A stretch of DNA of 55,414 bases. Source: Chelativorans xinjiangensis. Lineage in GTDB: Bacteria > Pseudomonadota > Alphaproteobacteria > Rhizobiales > Rhizobiaceae. Each line of letters begins with the position of its first letter. The stretch's first letter is position 1. The translations under genes and the position numbers were made by a program. A model generated the notes under the pieces. It was not told the origin of the DNA. It made no database searches and saw nothing but the letters and a program-made list of their open reading frames with translations. The DNA lies in the NCBI RefSeq assembly GCF_009812055.1, contig NZ_WQNH01000032.1, forward strand, positions 1-55,414, given 5' to 3'. Of this stretch, positions 43,136-52,348 are shown in pieces.

Positions 43136-44953
43136 CTATAATCCTTCTTCACGAAAGCGACGGATGATTTCGTGGTTGATCATCTGGCAATGCTCCAGAT
43201 AAGCGCAATAATCTGGCGGGCTGTACCAGTATGTGACGCTGATGTTGAGGGAGTCAGAGTTGATTTCATTAAAGATGACGCGCGGCGGCTGGTCCGGATG
43301 ATTAATGGCTTCATTCGGATGCCTTGCTTGTGCCGCTTGCGCACCATGCGGTTCCCTTTGCAATGGCGGCGCAATGCTTGAGTCGGGCACGGAGAGAATT
43401 TCACGCAGGGCCGTCACGGCGCGTTGGATCTTCTCCTGAGACGTATCATAAGCCAGCGGAAGATTGATTGTGCGCCGGATAGAGGGGCGCATGTCGACAT
43501 TCTCAATATCCACCCCGGCAACGTTTTCATTGGGAATGCTGACGAGATGGCCCGAGAGCAGGCGCAGCCGGGTAGAGCGCATTCCGATGTCTTCGACAAC
43601 ACCGTCATAGCCACGAAGCCTGATTCGCTGACCAACCTCGAACGGCTTGTCCAGGAGCAGCATGAGGCTGCCGAAAACGTTGCGCAGAGTATTTTGTGCA
43701 GCCAGCGCAACAGCGAGACCCGTCACACCGGCACCGGCAAGAATGGTGGCCAGCGAGAAGCCCATTAGGTACATCCCTTGCAGCAAGACAGCGATAATCG
43801 CAATGATGCTCACTACACGGATGCCAAGGGTTGCCAGATGGAAGTCGGACGGGCGTCGTTTGGCGCGCTCGGTCGAGGCTGCCAGTTCGATCAGCACAGT
43901 TCCAAGCGAGAAGATAAAGATAATGCCCGCAAGCAGGGCCATGCCGTAAATGATGTAGACGGCAGTCTGAAAGACCAGGCCGGTGATGAAGATCTTGTCG
44001 CCGATGAGGTCGTAGAGCAAATAGCTGGCGAAAACCACGAATAGCGGCACAAGAAGCAGCGCCGAATCGCGCACGAGGGGTGTGGCGTTCCGGGTCAGCA
44101 GCTTGAGGACAGACGACAGGAGCCAAATCAATAGGAACATCAGGACAAAGAGCAAAGCCATCGCGATCCACTGCCAGATGGTCTGCCCCAGAAAACCATT
44201 GTGCATCCAGGCGGGAAGACTATCCGACCACGCCTGCAGGGTGGGGCGCGGCGTCAGAAAAGACGCTTCGTAGAAGCCTTCTGCTGACGTGCTCCGGTAA
44301 GGAAACGATCTAAGCCGGTGGAACAGGTCTTCAACCGTCTCCAGCGTCTCCTCACTGAACAGATACTTTCCCTGGTTCGGTCCCTCGTCGATACGCGTGA
44401 TGAGAAGCGGGCTGTTGCCGATCTTCCATGCTGGTGGAAATCCTTCGTTGATTGCGGCGAGCATCTGTCTTCGGTCAGGGATCTGATTGACCGGGGGCAA
44501 GCCGATCCGATCGATAACCTCACGAAGATAAACCGCGGAATTCACAGCCACATCCTGACGCAGCGATGGTGCGACATTTCTGAGATCGAAGAACCACTGC
44601 ATCTCGTCGTACAGATGCTGCAGTTCCGCATCGTCCTCCGCCGTGTATGCGTCCTGTCGTAGGAGGTCGTAGTATCGCTGGGTCAACTTGAGGAAGCTGA
44701 TGATCGTATCACGGGGGCTGTTCGTATTCGCCGGTTCAAGGAGTTCCTCCAGCGGTTGGAGGTTATCTTCATCAGGTTCGGCGAGCTGATCGAGAATGGC
44801 TTCGATGCCGCGCGTGCTTTCGGATGGGAAAAAGGAGACGCCGGTGTCCTCCCCGATAGGATCAGGTCCAATATCTTGCGCAAATGCCCTCGTACCGAGA
44901 ACCACCACCAACAGCGCCGCGACAAGGCGCAGAATACGATTTCGGTTGTTCAT
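43136..44953 (-). CDS. MscS-family mechanosensitive channel
   Basis: A 605-residue protein. An N-terminal signal peptide (ending GTRAFAQ) leads into a periplasmic domain of about 230 residues, then four or five membrane spans. The MscS pore helix is AGAGVTGLAVALAAQNTLRN and the beta-domain is PFEVGQRIRLRGYDGVVEDI then GMRSTRLR and VSIPNENVAG. The last residues are RRFREEGL, so the usual EFAFPT-type C-terminal segment is cut off by a TAG. The start at 44953 is one base after the previous stop, indicating coupling. It relieves osmotic downshock. Confidence 0.9.
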   Translation of the reverse strand: MNNRNRILRLVAALLVVVLGTRAFAQDIGPDPIGEDTGVSFFPSESTRGIEAILDQLAEPDEDNLQPLEELLEPANTNSPRDTIISFLKLTQRYYDLLRQDAYTAEDDAELQHLYDEMQWFFDLRNVAPSLRQDVAVNSAVYLREVIDRIGLPPVNQIPDRRQMLAAINEGFPPAWKIGNSPLLITRIDEGPNQGKYLFSEETLETVEDLFHRLRSFPYRSTSAEGFYEASFLTPRPTLQAWSDSLPAWMHNGFLGQTIWQWIAMALLFVLMFLLIWLLSSVLKLLTRNATPLVRDSALLLVPLFVVFASYLLYDLIGDKIFITGLVFQTAVYIIYGMALLAGIIFIFSLGTVLIELAASTERAKRRPSDFHLATLGIRVVSIIAIIAVLLQGMYLMGFSLATILAGAGVTGLAVALAAQNTLRNVFGSLMLLLDKPFEVGQRIRLRGYDGVVEDIGMRSTRLRLLSGHLVSIPNENVAGVDIENVDMRPSIRRTINLPLAYDTSQEKIQRAVTALREILSVPDSSIAPPLQREPHGAQAAQARHPNEAINHPDQPPRVIFNEINSDSLNISVTYWYSPPDYCAYLEHCQMINHEIIRRFREEGL

Positions 44954-44954
44954 T

Positions 44955-45191
44955 TCACTTGATTGCACCGGCGATGCCACCTCCAACGAGCTTCCCGGCC
45001 AGCGCAGCGACATCGAGCCCCGCAGCAGCATCACCCGTTGCCCCACCGATCAGGGTTCCAAGCAACTGACCGCCCCCAGTTCCACCGGCAATCAGATTGC
45101 CGATGTTTCCTGGATCAGCATCTTTTAACAACTTGCGGCCAGCAACTCCGCCGGCTGCACCACCGATCAACTGAGTAAGAATCGCTTCCAC
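44955..45191 (-). CDS. Small glycine/alanine-rich protein
   Basis: A 78-residue protein with LTQLIGGAAGGVAGRKLL, NLIAGGTGGGQLLGTLIGGA and a final LVGGGIAGAIK. This glycine-zipper pattern suggests membrane insertion or oligomerisation. Its stop lies next to the ATG of the MscS gene, so it may be a channel-associated peptide. I do not recognise a named family. Confidence 0.6.
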   Translation of the reverse strand: MEAILTQLIGGAAGGVAGRKLLKDADPGNIGNLIAGGTGGGQLLGTLIGGATGDAAAGLDVAALAGKLVGGGIAGAIK

Positions 45192-45234
45192 GTGAGGTCC
45201 TCATTGGAACGAGGCAGCATGAATATAGTAAGCC

Positions 45235-45726
45235 TTATGGTTTCATCTCTGTATCCGGATGCTCTTCCTCGATCAGATAACAATGGAGCGTAATCGGCGC
45301 TTTCCTGACATCCGCGAGTGCACCGTCTATGAAATCGCAGTCGAGCAGATTGTCTGAACTGCTCTTGCGCGCCGACGCAATGTTGACGTTAACCTTGGCA
45401 GGGCCGGCTAGCCAGTCGAGACGCTTCGTGTCGACCTTTGCGCCGCTGATGTGGGCGCGTCCGCCCGAGCCAGAGATCTCCACCTCTTCGTCCTGCTGCG
45501 TGAGATCGATTTGGCCGATTTCGTCAGCATGCTTCTCGGCGCCCCGCTTCGGGTCACCGTAGTATGAGGCGAAGGCAACGATTCCCTCCTTTTCAGCGGC
45601 GAGCTTTGCGGCTGCTTTCTCGGAGAGTGTGACCTCAAGGTCGAAGCCCATGTCGCCCTGTGCCATTGCCGGTAGGGAACATGCCAACAGCATGGTGGTC
45701 GCAATCGTTACAGGAACAAGCCTCAT
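45235..45726 (-). CDS. Exported protein of unknown function
   Basis: A 163-residue protein with a signal peptide ending LPAMAQ (residue 23). The mature part begins GFDLEVTLSEKAAAKLAAE and contains ASYYGDPKRGAEKHADEIG and VNVNIASARKSSSDNLLDCDF. It may bind something in the periplasm, but no family is recognised. It is in a run of small exported proteins on this strand. Confidence 0.7.
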   Translation of the reverse strand: MRLVPVTIATTMLLACSLPAMAQGDMGFDLEVTLSEKAAAKLAAEKEGIVAFASYYGDPKRGAEKHADEIGQIDLTQQDEEVEISGSGGRAHISGAKVDTKRLDWLAGPAKVNVNIASARKSSSDNLLDCDFIDGALADVRKAPITLHCYLIEEEHPDTEMKP

Positions 45727-45778
45727 TTCCTTTTCCCATCGTCTGCACGTAATCAGCCCCTGATCACCTTTTCTATTG

Positions 45779-46228
45779 TCAGTCGTTGACGGCGATTATC
45801 CTGACCGTCTGCTGTTCGCATGCATCGTCGTCGCAGATGCCACCAAACCAGACCTCTCCGTCGCCAATCATCACGCCCTGCCAGTTGGCAAACAGGGTCG
45901 CATAAGTCTGTTTGGAGACAGCTTTCTTGACCTTGGCGGTGAAGACCTTGTCGTAATCCGTTTCAAAATGGGCGGCGTCCCTGATGGTCACCGCCTTGCC
46001 GTTGATCCGCGCCTTGAAAGGATATTCGATCATCGAGGCAACGGCCTGCTTGTCGTTTTCGGCGACGGCCTTCTTCAGCTTGTCGAAGAAGGTCTGGTAC
46101 GGCGCATGAGCGCCGTACAGCTCGTCAAGCGTCTGGTTCATTTCTTTCGCCGATTGGGCCCCCGCGACCGTGGCACCCGCGAGGCCGATGAACAAAGCTG
46201 CAAAAAGCATTCGGTTCAGCTTGGGCAT
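45779..46228 (-). CDS. Exported protein of unknown function
   Basis: A 149-residue protein with a signal peptide ending TVAGAQ (residue 25). FFDKLKKAVAENDKQAVASM and IEYPFKARINGKAVTIRDA resemble small periplasmic proteins with a NTF2-like fold (inference). The C-terminal GGICDDDACEQQTVRI has two cysteines able to form a disulfide. Confidence 0.7.
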   Translation of the reverse strand: MPKLNRMLFAALFIGLAGATVAGAQSAKEMNQTLDELYGAHAPYQTFFDKLKKAVAENDKQAVASMIEYPFKARINGKAVTIRDAAHFETDYDKVFTAKVKKAVSKQTYATLFANWQGVMIGDGEVWFGGICDDDACEQQTVRIIAVND

Positions 46229-46261
46229 TTTACCGTTCTCCTACGGATCTATCGTGAGTCT

Positions 46262-46555
46262 CTATCGCTGGAATCCTTTGGCTCGCATACAGGATTTGAT
46301 GAGCTCCTCCTCGTCCATGGTCTGAATCACGGCATTGCCAATTCCATCCCCAATGGCCTCGCCCCAGGTTTTTGGGTGATCGTTCGCCCCGATCCCGATC
46401 GTGGCCGCCTCTGCCTGGTACTTGCAATCGGCCAACGCCTGATCAGTCTCCGAACGAGGCGTATCATCCTTGACCCATGCGCTGTCATCGCTCACGCAGC
46501 CGGTCAGCATCAGCGAAACGGCCAAAAATGGGATAGGAATACGAAAGGTCATCAT
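46262..46555 (-). CDS. Small lipoprotein
   Basis: A 97-residue protein. LAVSLMLTGCVSDD is a lipobox with the lipid-bearing cysteine at residue 20. The mature part has CKYQAEAATIGI, and the C-terminus is EEELIKSCMRAKGFQR, a pattern common in small rhizobial lipoproteins. The ATG overlaps the stop of the gene before it (ATGA). Confidence 0.7.
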   Translation of the reverse strand: MMTFRIPIPFLAVSLMLTGCVSDDSAWVKDDTPRSETDQALADCKYQAEAATIGIGANDHPKTWGEAIGDGIGNAVIQTMDEEELIKSCMRAKGFQR

Positions 46556-46992
46556 TCATCCTCCGTAACGGTCTCGGCGAAACACCTGGCCAAGTCGGCC
46601 GGCGCTCCAAGCTTCTTTGCCCAGGCTACCAACTCCGGGCGTTCCGACGGATCCGCCCAGCCGCCCCAGACGTCGCGAAAACGCTTCTTTCCGGCGACCG
46701 TCTGGAAGAACATGACGCCGTCATCGCTCACGGGCGTGGAGACATAAACGGCACTCCAGTTGCCGCTCTCCATGATCGTGCTGAACTTCACCTGAGCAGG
46801 CTTGACCTTGCTTTCCATCACCGAGGCGACAAGAGGGGCATATGCCTCCTTGCGCGCCTTCGTCACGTCGACCTTCACACCATCGCAGGCACTGGTTGCG
46901 GCGAAAGCGGACGTCAGCGTAATTCCCAGCCCTGTGAGGGCGATCATGACGATTTCAGCATGTCGATGGGGCAGGCTGTTGAATTTAGACAT
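46552..46992 (-). CDS. Exported protein of unknown function
   Basis: A 146-residue protein. Its hydrophobic start ends TSAFAATSA (around residue 33). The mature part has KVKPAQVKFSTIMESGNWSA then VYVSTPVSDDGVMFFQ. It is translationally coupled to the lipoprotein. The function is not recognisable. Confidence 0.65.
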   Translation of the reverse strand: MSKFNSLPHRHAEIVMIALTGLGITLTSAFAATSACDGVKVDVTKARKEAYAPLVASVMESKVKPAQVKFSTIMESGNWSAVYVSTPVSDDGVMFFQTVAGKKRFRDVWGGWADPSERPELVAWAKKLGAPADLARCFAETVTEDE

Positions 46993-47028
46993 GAGCAGCT
47001 ATTCCTTCCACGTTGCGAGGTCCATCAC

Positions 47029-47298
47029 TCAGAAATCATCGTCATCCGATGAACTGTCGTCGTCGGGGTCATCGGCCTCACAGCCGATACCGTGGCACCC
47101 CTGGTATCTGCCCTGCGTATCGAAATTGGGATTGCCCTCGCGGTCGAATTGCGGCCTGTCGTCGATGGTCCGATCCCCAGCATCAGGATCATCGACCATG
47201 CAGCCGACGCCATGGCAGCCATCATAGCCGTCATCCGTTGTGCAGCCGGCGATCGCCAGCAAAGCGGAAACCAAAGTCGCGTAAAGTAAGGGTTTCAA
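47029..47298 (-). CDS. Small acidic lipoprotein with a repeated CHGxGC motif
   Basis: An 89-residue protein with lipobox LLAIAGCTT (cysteine 19). The mature part has the unit YDGCHGVGCMVDDPDA and again YQGCHGIGCEADDPDD, about 40 residues apart, and ends in SSSDDDDF. Each unit has two cysteines, a histidine and an acidic tail, suitable for binding a metal. This is inferred from the motif only. It sits upstream of the exported-protein run and may be its first gene. Confidence 0.65.
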   Translation of the reverse strand: MKPLLYATLVSALLAIAGCTTDDGYDGCHGVGCMVDDPDAGDRTIDDRPQFDREGNPNFDTQGRYQGCHGIGCEADDPDDDSSSDDDDF

Positions 47299-47341
47299 TG
47301 CATGTCCTCCTTCAGTCGGTTTTGGTGCTTTTCGCTAATCC

Positions 47342-50300
47342 TCAGAAACGAACCGTGAGCTTGCCGTTGAAGCCGTGCTCCTGCGCATCCGAGGCGAGCT
47401 GCCCCTGATAGGTCAGTCCGACGGTGGCCTTTTCACTGAGATTTATGTCCAGTCCTGCTTCGAGCACCGCAGCGTTCTTCGCGATCGGCGTGCCCTTGAT
47501 GGCGAAGGACGAGCCGCCGGCAAAGGCAAGATGCGTTTCAGGCGTTACGTCGCCGAACGCATGCCGCCAGCCGATGCCGCCACGGGCCGTTGCGGTCGTC
47601 GAGCCCAGTGTGAATGCCGATGAAGCGCGCAGCCCGAGGGTCGTGAACGTCGTATCGCTGGATTGGTCCCCACTGGAGAGTGCGGCCGCGCCGCCATCTT
47701 CCGAGAAGCCGTCCGCGTCAAACCCCACATAAGAGAGGTTGGCGTATGGCTCGAAGGACACTGAGGCCGTGTCCAGCCGGTAGCCGAGCTCACCGAAGGC
47801 CTGAAAGGTGCCCGCATCGTAGTCGGCCGAGAGGCCGTCGGAGAAGCCTGGAAAAGCCACGACCCTGTCGGTTTCGACGCGATGCCACGAATACGCAAGA
47901 CCCGAGCGGAAACCGAGAGGCCCACGCTGGGTGCCGGCATAGAGGCCCAGGTGATAATTGTTGCTCGAGCCGGATGATGCTCGGTTGTCGACGTCGAAGG
48001 AAGTATGGCTGTAACCGGCCAGAAGCCCGAGCCGCCAATGATCGCCCACGAGTATATCTCCGCCAGCCAGGAGGCCTCCCGTCGAGCGGTCGAGCCGTGC
48101 GGCGTTGCCGTCGCCATCAAGATGGCCCCAAGCGCCGAAGCCGCTTCCCCAAACGGTAAATTTCTCATTTGTCGCTGGAGCCAGCTCCGGTCCAGCCGGC
48201 CCATAGGCCATCACCTGCATAGGCGAAGCGCCGACACCTTCGAATGCTGCGCGGATGCGATCGCTGGCGGCATCGCGGACGAAATGGCTGTCCTGGATGA
48301 GGGCGCCGTGAACGGAAGAATAGATATCACCTGAAAGCTGGTCGAAGGCGTTGCGCGTTTCAGGTGTCGTCAGGAAGAGGATATTGTCATGGACGGGATT
48401 GCCCGCTCCAAGCGCCTCGGAAGCCGCCGCAGCCGAGCGCTGGTTGAAGGTCATTCCCACATCGGCGAAGGTCGTCGCGGTTCGCTCGGTATCGAGGAAG
48501 ACGTTTTGCGGATCGTAGGCCAGTGCGAAATCGACGAAGGGTGTGTCCGCAGCCCAGATTCCGGTCAGGCCGGCGTATGTCCCGTTCACACCGCCCGCCG
48601 CTGTCAGCAAAGTGTAGCGCGTATCCACTGAAGGCGTTCCCTGCCGCAACAATTCGATGTGCGCCCCGTCGTCGATCGCAGCACTTCCCGTCGTATCGAT
48701 GAGATCGGACGTCGATGCGAGACCCGCCTGGTAGGTGGACCCGGCCTGCTGCACGAAATCGCCGTCGACAGATAACGCCGAGACGACCTGGGCGGGATCG
48801 AGTACACTGCCCGGTGCGATCGCGCCGCCTTCGCCTGCTGTGAGGGAGCCGACCGTACCAATGCCTGCAACAAGGCCCGCTCCCGAGACATCCACCTGAG
48901 AGACGATGCTGCCGTCGACGGCCAGCGTTCCGCCGAGGACAGTGGTCGGTCCCGTATAGGTGCTGTTGTCGCCGCTCAGGATGAGTGCGCCTTCGCCCCG
49001 CTTGGTAAGATCAGCCGGACCCGAGATTGGGTTTGACCAGATCGACGAATAGCCTTGCGTGTCCACGTCGAACACGCCTTGATAACGGAACTCCATGGGA
49101 CCGTTGACGGCATCTCCAAGATTGAGAAGCCCCTGGCCGTAGATGCTTTCGTCTTCGTAACCTTCCTTGGTCGCCGTTGTCAGAATTGTCTCAATAGTCT
49201 GGCTTGCGTTCATGTAAGGAAATGCGGACCGGACCACTGCGGCAGCACCTGTCACGTGTGGCGCTGCCATGGATGTTCCATCAATGGCTTTGTAGCTTCC
49301 ATCCGACATCGGCCAGGTCGAATAGATGGCCACGGATGGATCGGGCTCCGGCCACTCGCCACCCGGTGCAGCCATGCACCATTCCGCTGCCGCTCCGCAA
49401 CGTTGGCTGTAGCTTGCGATATTCCCGTCCTTGCCGACGGCGACGACCGCGATCACCGACCCTTGCAAATCTGAAAAGTCCAGATCCGCGACATCGGGAT
49501 GAGACGGATCATAAAGATCCCAGGTATCCGGGTTCTGGTAATCGAAATCATCGTGGGGTTTGACGAACTCGTAAAGGCGGTTTGCGGTATTCTCCGGCGT
49601 GATCAACGGAAACATGCCAAACCCGCCTGACGGCAAAACCGCCGCTTTCGGTTGATCTATAAAATCATTACCGGCGGCGACGACCATGACGACATCCGCA
49701 TCAGCTGCCTTTCTGAGCGCGTTATATTGCCTCGTCACGAAATCGGGCCCATCCATAACGGGGATGTACTCGAGTTTTTGGTAGTGGGGATTGTTTTCTT
49801 CACGCGGCAAGTCCGGGCCATAGCTTGCATTGAAAACATCGACCTTGTGACGGGCCGCATATTCAACGGCCGCCATGTCAGGGGACAGGGCGTCGTCATC
49901 AGTTTCGGTCCCGATCGCGCGGAGCGGCAAAATGGTGGCCTCATAGGCGACACCATGCATGCCCTTGCCATCGCGAGCCGCGCCAACGATGCCCGCGACA
50001 TGTGTGCCATGACCGTTTATCTTGCCATCTTCGTCGTCAGTATGACTTACGTCGTCGGGAGCCCGTTCCTTTTCCGTACCGAAGTTTCGAAGAGCTTCAG
50101 AAATGCGTCCGGCGAACTCCGGATGGTTGACATCCAGCCCAGTGTCGATCACTGCGACAGTCACACCTTTGCCCGTATAGCCTTGCAGATAGGCCGGCAG
50201 GGCATTGATCATCGGCATGCCCCAGTTCCTGGAATATTCCGCATCGGCCGCCGGCGGCACGGGCGTGTGAGCCTCCTGCGACAACGCCACATGTGGCGCG

Positions 50301-50353
50301 AACAATGCCGTCGTCGCGGCCAGAAATTTGATCGTCCTGAAATTCACCCGCAT
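47342..50353 (-). CDS. Autotransporter serine protease (subtilisin S8 domain)
   Basis: A 1003-residue protein: signal peptide, S8 protease domain (about residues 60-430) with the triad in AVIDTGLDVNH (D70), NGHGTHVAGI (H115) and DGTSMAAPHVTG, then beta-helix-like passenger repeats (GALILSGDNSTYTGPTTVLG) and an autotransporter barrel from about 720. It ends LTVRF, the terminal aromatic expected for outer-membrane insertion. ATG 50353 is preferred because GGAGTC lies before it. It would be displayed at or cut from the cell surface. The AraC gene is 30 bases upstream on the same strand. Confidence 0.93.
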   Translation of the reverse strand: MRVNFRTIKFLAATTALFAPHVALSQEAHTPVPPAADAEYSRNWGMPMINALPAYLQGYTGKGVTVAVIDTGLDVNHPEFAGRISEALRNFGTEKERAPDDVSHTDDEDGKINGHGTHVAGIVGAARDGKGMHGVAYEATILPLRAIGTETDDDALSPDMAAVEYAARHKVDVFNASYGPDLPREENNPHYQKLEYIPVMDGPDFVTRQYNALRKAADADVVMVVAAGNDFIDQPKAAVLPSGGFGMFPLITPENTANRLYEFVKPHDDFDYQNPDTWDLYDPSHPDVADLDFSDLQGSVIAVVAVGKDGNIASYSQRCGAAAEWCMAAPGGEWPEPDPSVAIYSTWPMSDGSYKAIDGTSMAAPHVTGAAAVVRSAFPYMNASQTIETILTTATKEGYEDESIYGQGLLNLGDAVNGPMEFRYQGVFDVDTQGYSSIWSNPISGPADLTKRGEGALILSGDNSTYTGPTTVLGGTLAVDGSIVSQVDVSGAGLVAGIGTVGSLTAGEGGAIAPGSVLDPAQVVSALSVDGDFVQQAGSTYQAGLASTSDLIDTTGSAAIDDGAHIELLRQGTPSVDTRYTLLTAAGGVNGTYAGLTGIWAADTPFVDFALAYDPQNVFLDTERTATTFADVGMTFNQRSAAAASEALGAGNPVHDNILFLTTPETRNAFDQLSGDIYSSVHGALIQDSHFVRDAASDRIRAAFEGVGASPMQVMAYGPAGPELAPATNEKFTVWGSGFGAWGHLDGDGNAARLDRSTGGLLAGGDILVGDHWRLGLLAGYSHTSFDVDNRASSGSSNNYHLGLYAGTQRGPLGFRSGLAYSWHRVETDRVVAFPGFSDGLSADYDAGTFQAFGELGYRLDTASVSFEPYANLSYVGFDADGFSEDGGAAALSSGDQSSDTTFTTLGLRASSAFTLGSTTATARGGIGWRHAFGDVTPETHLAFAGGSSFAIKGTPIAKNAAVLEAGLDINLSEKATVGLTYQGQLASDAQEHGFNGKLTVRF

Positions 50354-50383
50354 ACTCGACTCCTGCAAACCATCTTCTCCCGC

Positions 50384-51367
50384 TCAACGGACGAAACGCC
50401 CCCGGCGCAGGGCACTTGGCGTCGTGAATTTGTGACGCCGCATCGATGCAGTCAGGTGGCTGTGATTGGCGAATCCGGTGAGGCTGGCGATCTTAGCCAG
50501 GGGCATGTCGGTCGTGATCACGAAGCGCTCGGCGAGTTCAAGCCGTGTCGAAAGGATATATTGGTGAGGTGATTGGCCGGTCGTCTGTTTGAAGGCGCGC
50601 ATAAAATGGCTGGGCGATAGACCAGCGAGCAGAGCCAACCGTTCGATCGACAATTGTTCACCAATATTGGCCCGGATGTAGTCTTGAACATCACGCCAGG
50701 TTTTGGGCGAAAGTCCTCCCCGGTACCGGGACGATGGATAGTCTTGAAGGGTCGAGTAATTGCGCAAGAGGTAGGTGGAGAAAACTGTCAGAAGGGAACC
50801 CATATAGAGATGGTTTATTGATTCCCCTTTTTGAATCTCGTCTCTCACCAAACGGGCGAGCAAAAGTGCCTTCTCATCAACATGTCCGGCTGGCGGAGGC
50901 AGGAACTCAAAATCTTCCCTTTCGAATTCCAGAGCTGCCAGCTTGGAAAGCTGTTCCGGAGCCAAGGCCAACAGCAGGTTTTCCTTCGGCACCGTCCAGC
51001 GCGCAAAAAGATCGGAGCTGGCAGGGATAATCTCGACTGTGCCAACCGGAGCCAGAAACTGCGGTCTCCCATCCGAATTGAGTGCAACCTCTCGTCCGGC
51101 CTGGGGCGACAGCATCACCACCGCCATGTGGGAAGGCGTGCGGTAACTAATCGAATTGGGGCCTGTCAGCGTATGGGTGACCGCTCCACTCGTCGTCTCG
51201 AACTTCGGTCCCCATTCATCTGGAATGCTACTCAAAAGGCTGCCAACGGTCTCGGCCAACGTCACCCCCTTGGACCGCTTCAGTCGGCATAATCCAAGGC
51301 CGACCGTGACTACCCCCTTGTCCGAAGCAATTTTCCGAAATCCCTCGCCGCGAGCAATTTTTAGCAA
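50384..51367 (-). CDS. AraC-family transcriptional regulator
   Basis: A 327-residue regulator with the double HTH at the C-terminus: QDYIRANIGEQLSIERLALL then AGLSPSHFMRAFKQTTGQSP and LAKIASLTGFANHSHLTASM. The N-terminal effector half is of the type seen in the AraC/XylS group. It probably controls the protease that follows and shares its transcript. Confidence 0.9.
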   Translation of the reverse strand: MLKIARGEGFRKIASDKGVVTVGLGLCRLKRSKGVTLAETVGSLLSSIPDEWGPKFETTSGAVTHTLTGPNSISYRTPSHMAVVMLSPQAGREVALNSDGRPQFLAPVGTVEIIPASSDLFARWTVPKENLLLALAPEQLSKLAALEFEREDFEFLPPPAGHVDEKALLLARLVRDEIQKGESINHLYMGSLLTVFSTYLLRNYSTLQDYPSSRYRGGLSPKTWRDVQDYIRANIGEQLSIERLALLAGLSPSHFMRAFKQTTGQSPHQYILSTRLELAERFVITTDMPLAKIASLTGFANHSHLTASMRRHKFTTPSALRRGRFVR

Positions 51368-51674
51368 CCGCTTATAAAATTCAAGAAGCTCAACCTATTT
51401 TCCGTCAATATATGGCTAAGAAATTGATATTAATGGCTGAATCTCAAGAGATATTTCAGAATATTACATATACTAAGGTGGGCATTTTGGTGTTTGGCTA
51501 TCAAGAAACTATCATTTGTCAAATTTTCGCTGCTTTTTCGCCAGCTTCGGCAAATTGTTGCCGTTTCTGTGCTTCACTTTGCGTGTGGTATGTTCGGCTA
51601 AGTCCTCTGTATGCCTGTGGGATACGGTAGGCGATTAGCTGTACGGGGCGAGATGCGAACCGACAGGTGAGAGA
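51368..51674. other. AT-rich intergenic region
   Basis: About 307 bases, visibly richer in A and T than the flanks, between the divergent AraC and lipoprotein genes. No ORF, tRNA or clear hairpin was found. It probably holds both promoters. Confidence 0.55.
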
Positions 51675-51920
51675 ATGATCAAACGAAATGTAATCGGCTT
51701 GGCCGGCGCGGCCGTGCTGTTGGTGGGCTGCCAGGCCAGCCCCGACCCACAGGTTCAAGCGCGCAACCACGAGTTCGGATGCATCGCCGGCACCGTTGGC
51801 GGCGCGATCATTGGCGGCCTGATCGGCAGCACGATCGGTGGCGGCACCGGTCGTGTCATAGGCGAAGCAGTTGGTATCGGCGGCGGCGGATTCCTCGGTA
51901 ATCGTTTGGCCTGTCGCTAG
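51675..51920 (+). CDS. Glycine-zipper lipoprotein
   Basis: An 81-residue protein with lipobox AVLLVGCQAS (cysteine 19). GTVGGAIIGGLIGSTIGGGT followed by IGEAVGIGGGGFLGNRLACR is the glycine zipper 2TM pattern of small outer-membrane lipoproteins. It is the first gene of a rightward envelope group. Confidence 0.75.
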   Translation: MIKRNVIGLAGAAVLLVGCQASPDPQVQARNHEFGCIAGTVGGAIIGGLIGSTIGGGTGRVIGEAVGIGGGGFLGNRLACR

Positions 51921-51937
51921 GAGAGGGAGGATTTCCG

Positions 51938-52291
51938 ATGCACAAGATTATTCCTGCCGCCGCAGTCGCTTTATTGGTCGGAACCGGCCTGGCAGCGGCA
52001 CAACAGGCCCCGGCAATGCACGAAGGTCATCTCAACCAGCTCGATACCGATACTGACGGAGGTGTCAGCCAGCGAGAATACCAGTCCTTCATGACTGAAA
52101 GCTTCGCCAGGCTCGACAGAAATGGGGATGGTGTTCTTGCCGAAAGCGAGGTGACGGAGGTGCTTTCGCCGGAGCAGTTCACCGCCATTGACGCCAACGG
52201 AGATGGTGGCGCGAGCCGCAACGAGTTCCTGAAGCGGGTCATGAGTGATTTCGCAGCGGCTGACCGTGGCGGAGACGGACAACTCGAGTGA
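51938..52291 (+). CDS. Exported EF-hand calcium-binding protein
   Basis: A 117-residue protein with a signal peptide (ends GLAAAQ) and four EF-hand-like loops: DTDTDGGVSQRE, DRNGDGVLAESE, DANGDGGASRNE and DRGGDGQLE (last one truncated at the C-terminus). The DxDxDG pattern is clear in the first three, so calcium binding in the periplasm is likely. GGGAGGA precedes the ATG. Confidence 0.85.
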   Translation: MHKIIPAAAVALLVGTGLAAAQQAPAMHEGHLNQLDTDTDGGVSQREYQSFMTESFARLDRNGDGVLAESEVTEVLSPEQFTAIDANGDGGASRNEFLKRVMSDFAAADRGGDGQLE

Positions 52292-52348
52292 ACATTGACG
52301 GGGTTAGAGCCCCGCAAAACATGTTCATTCCTAATGGAGGGACAATCG

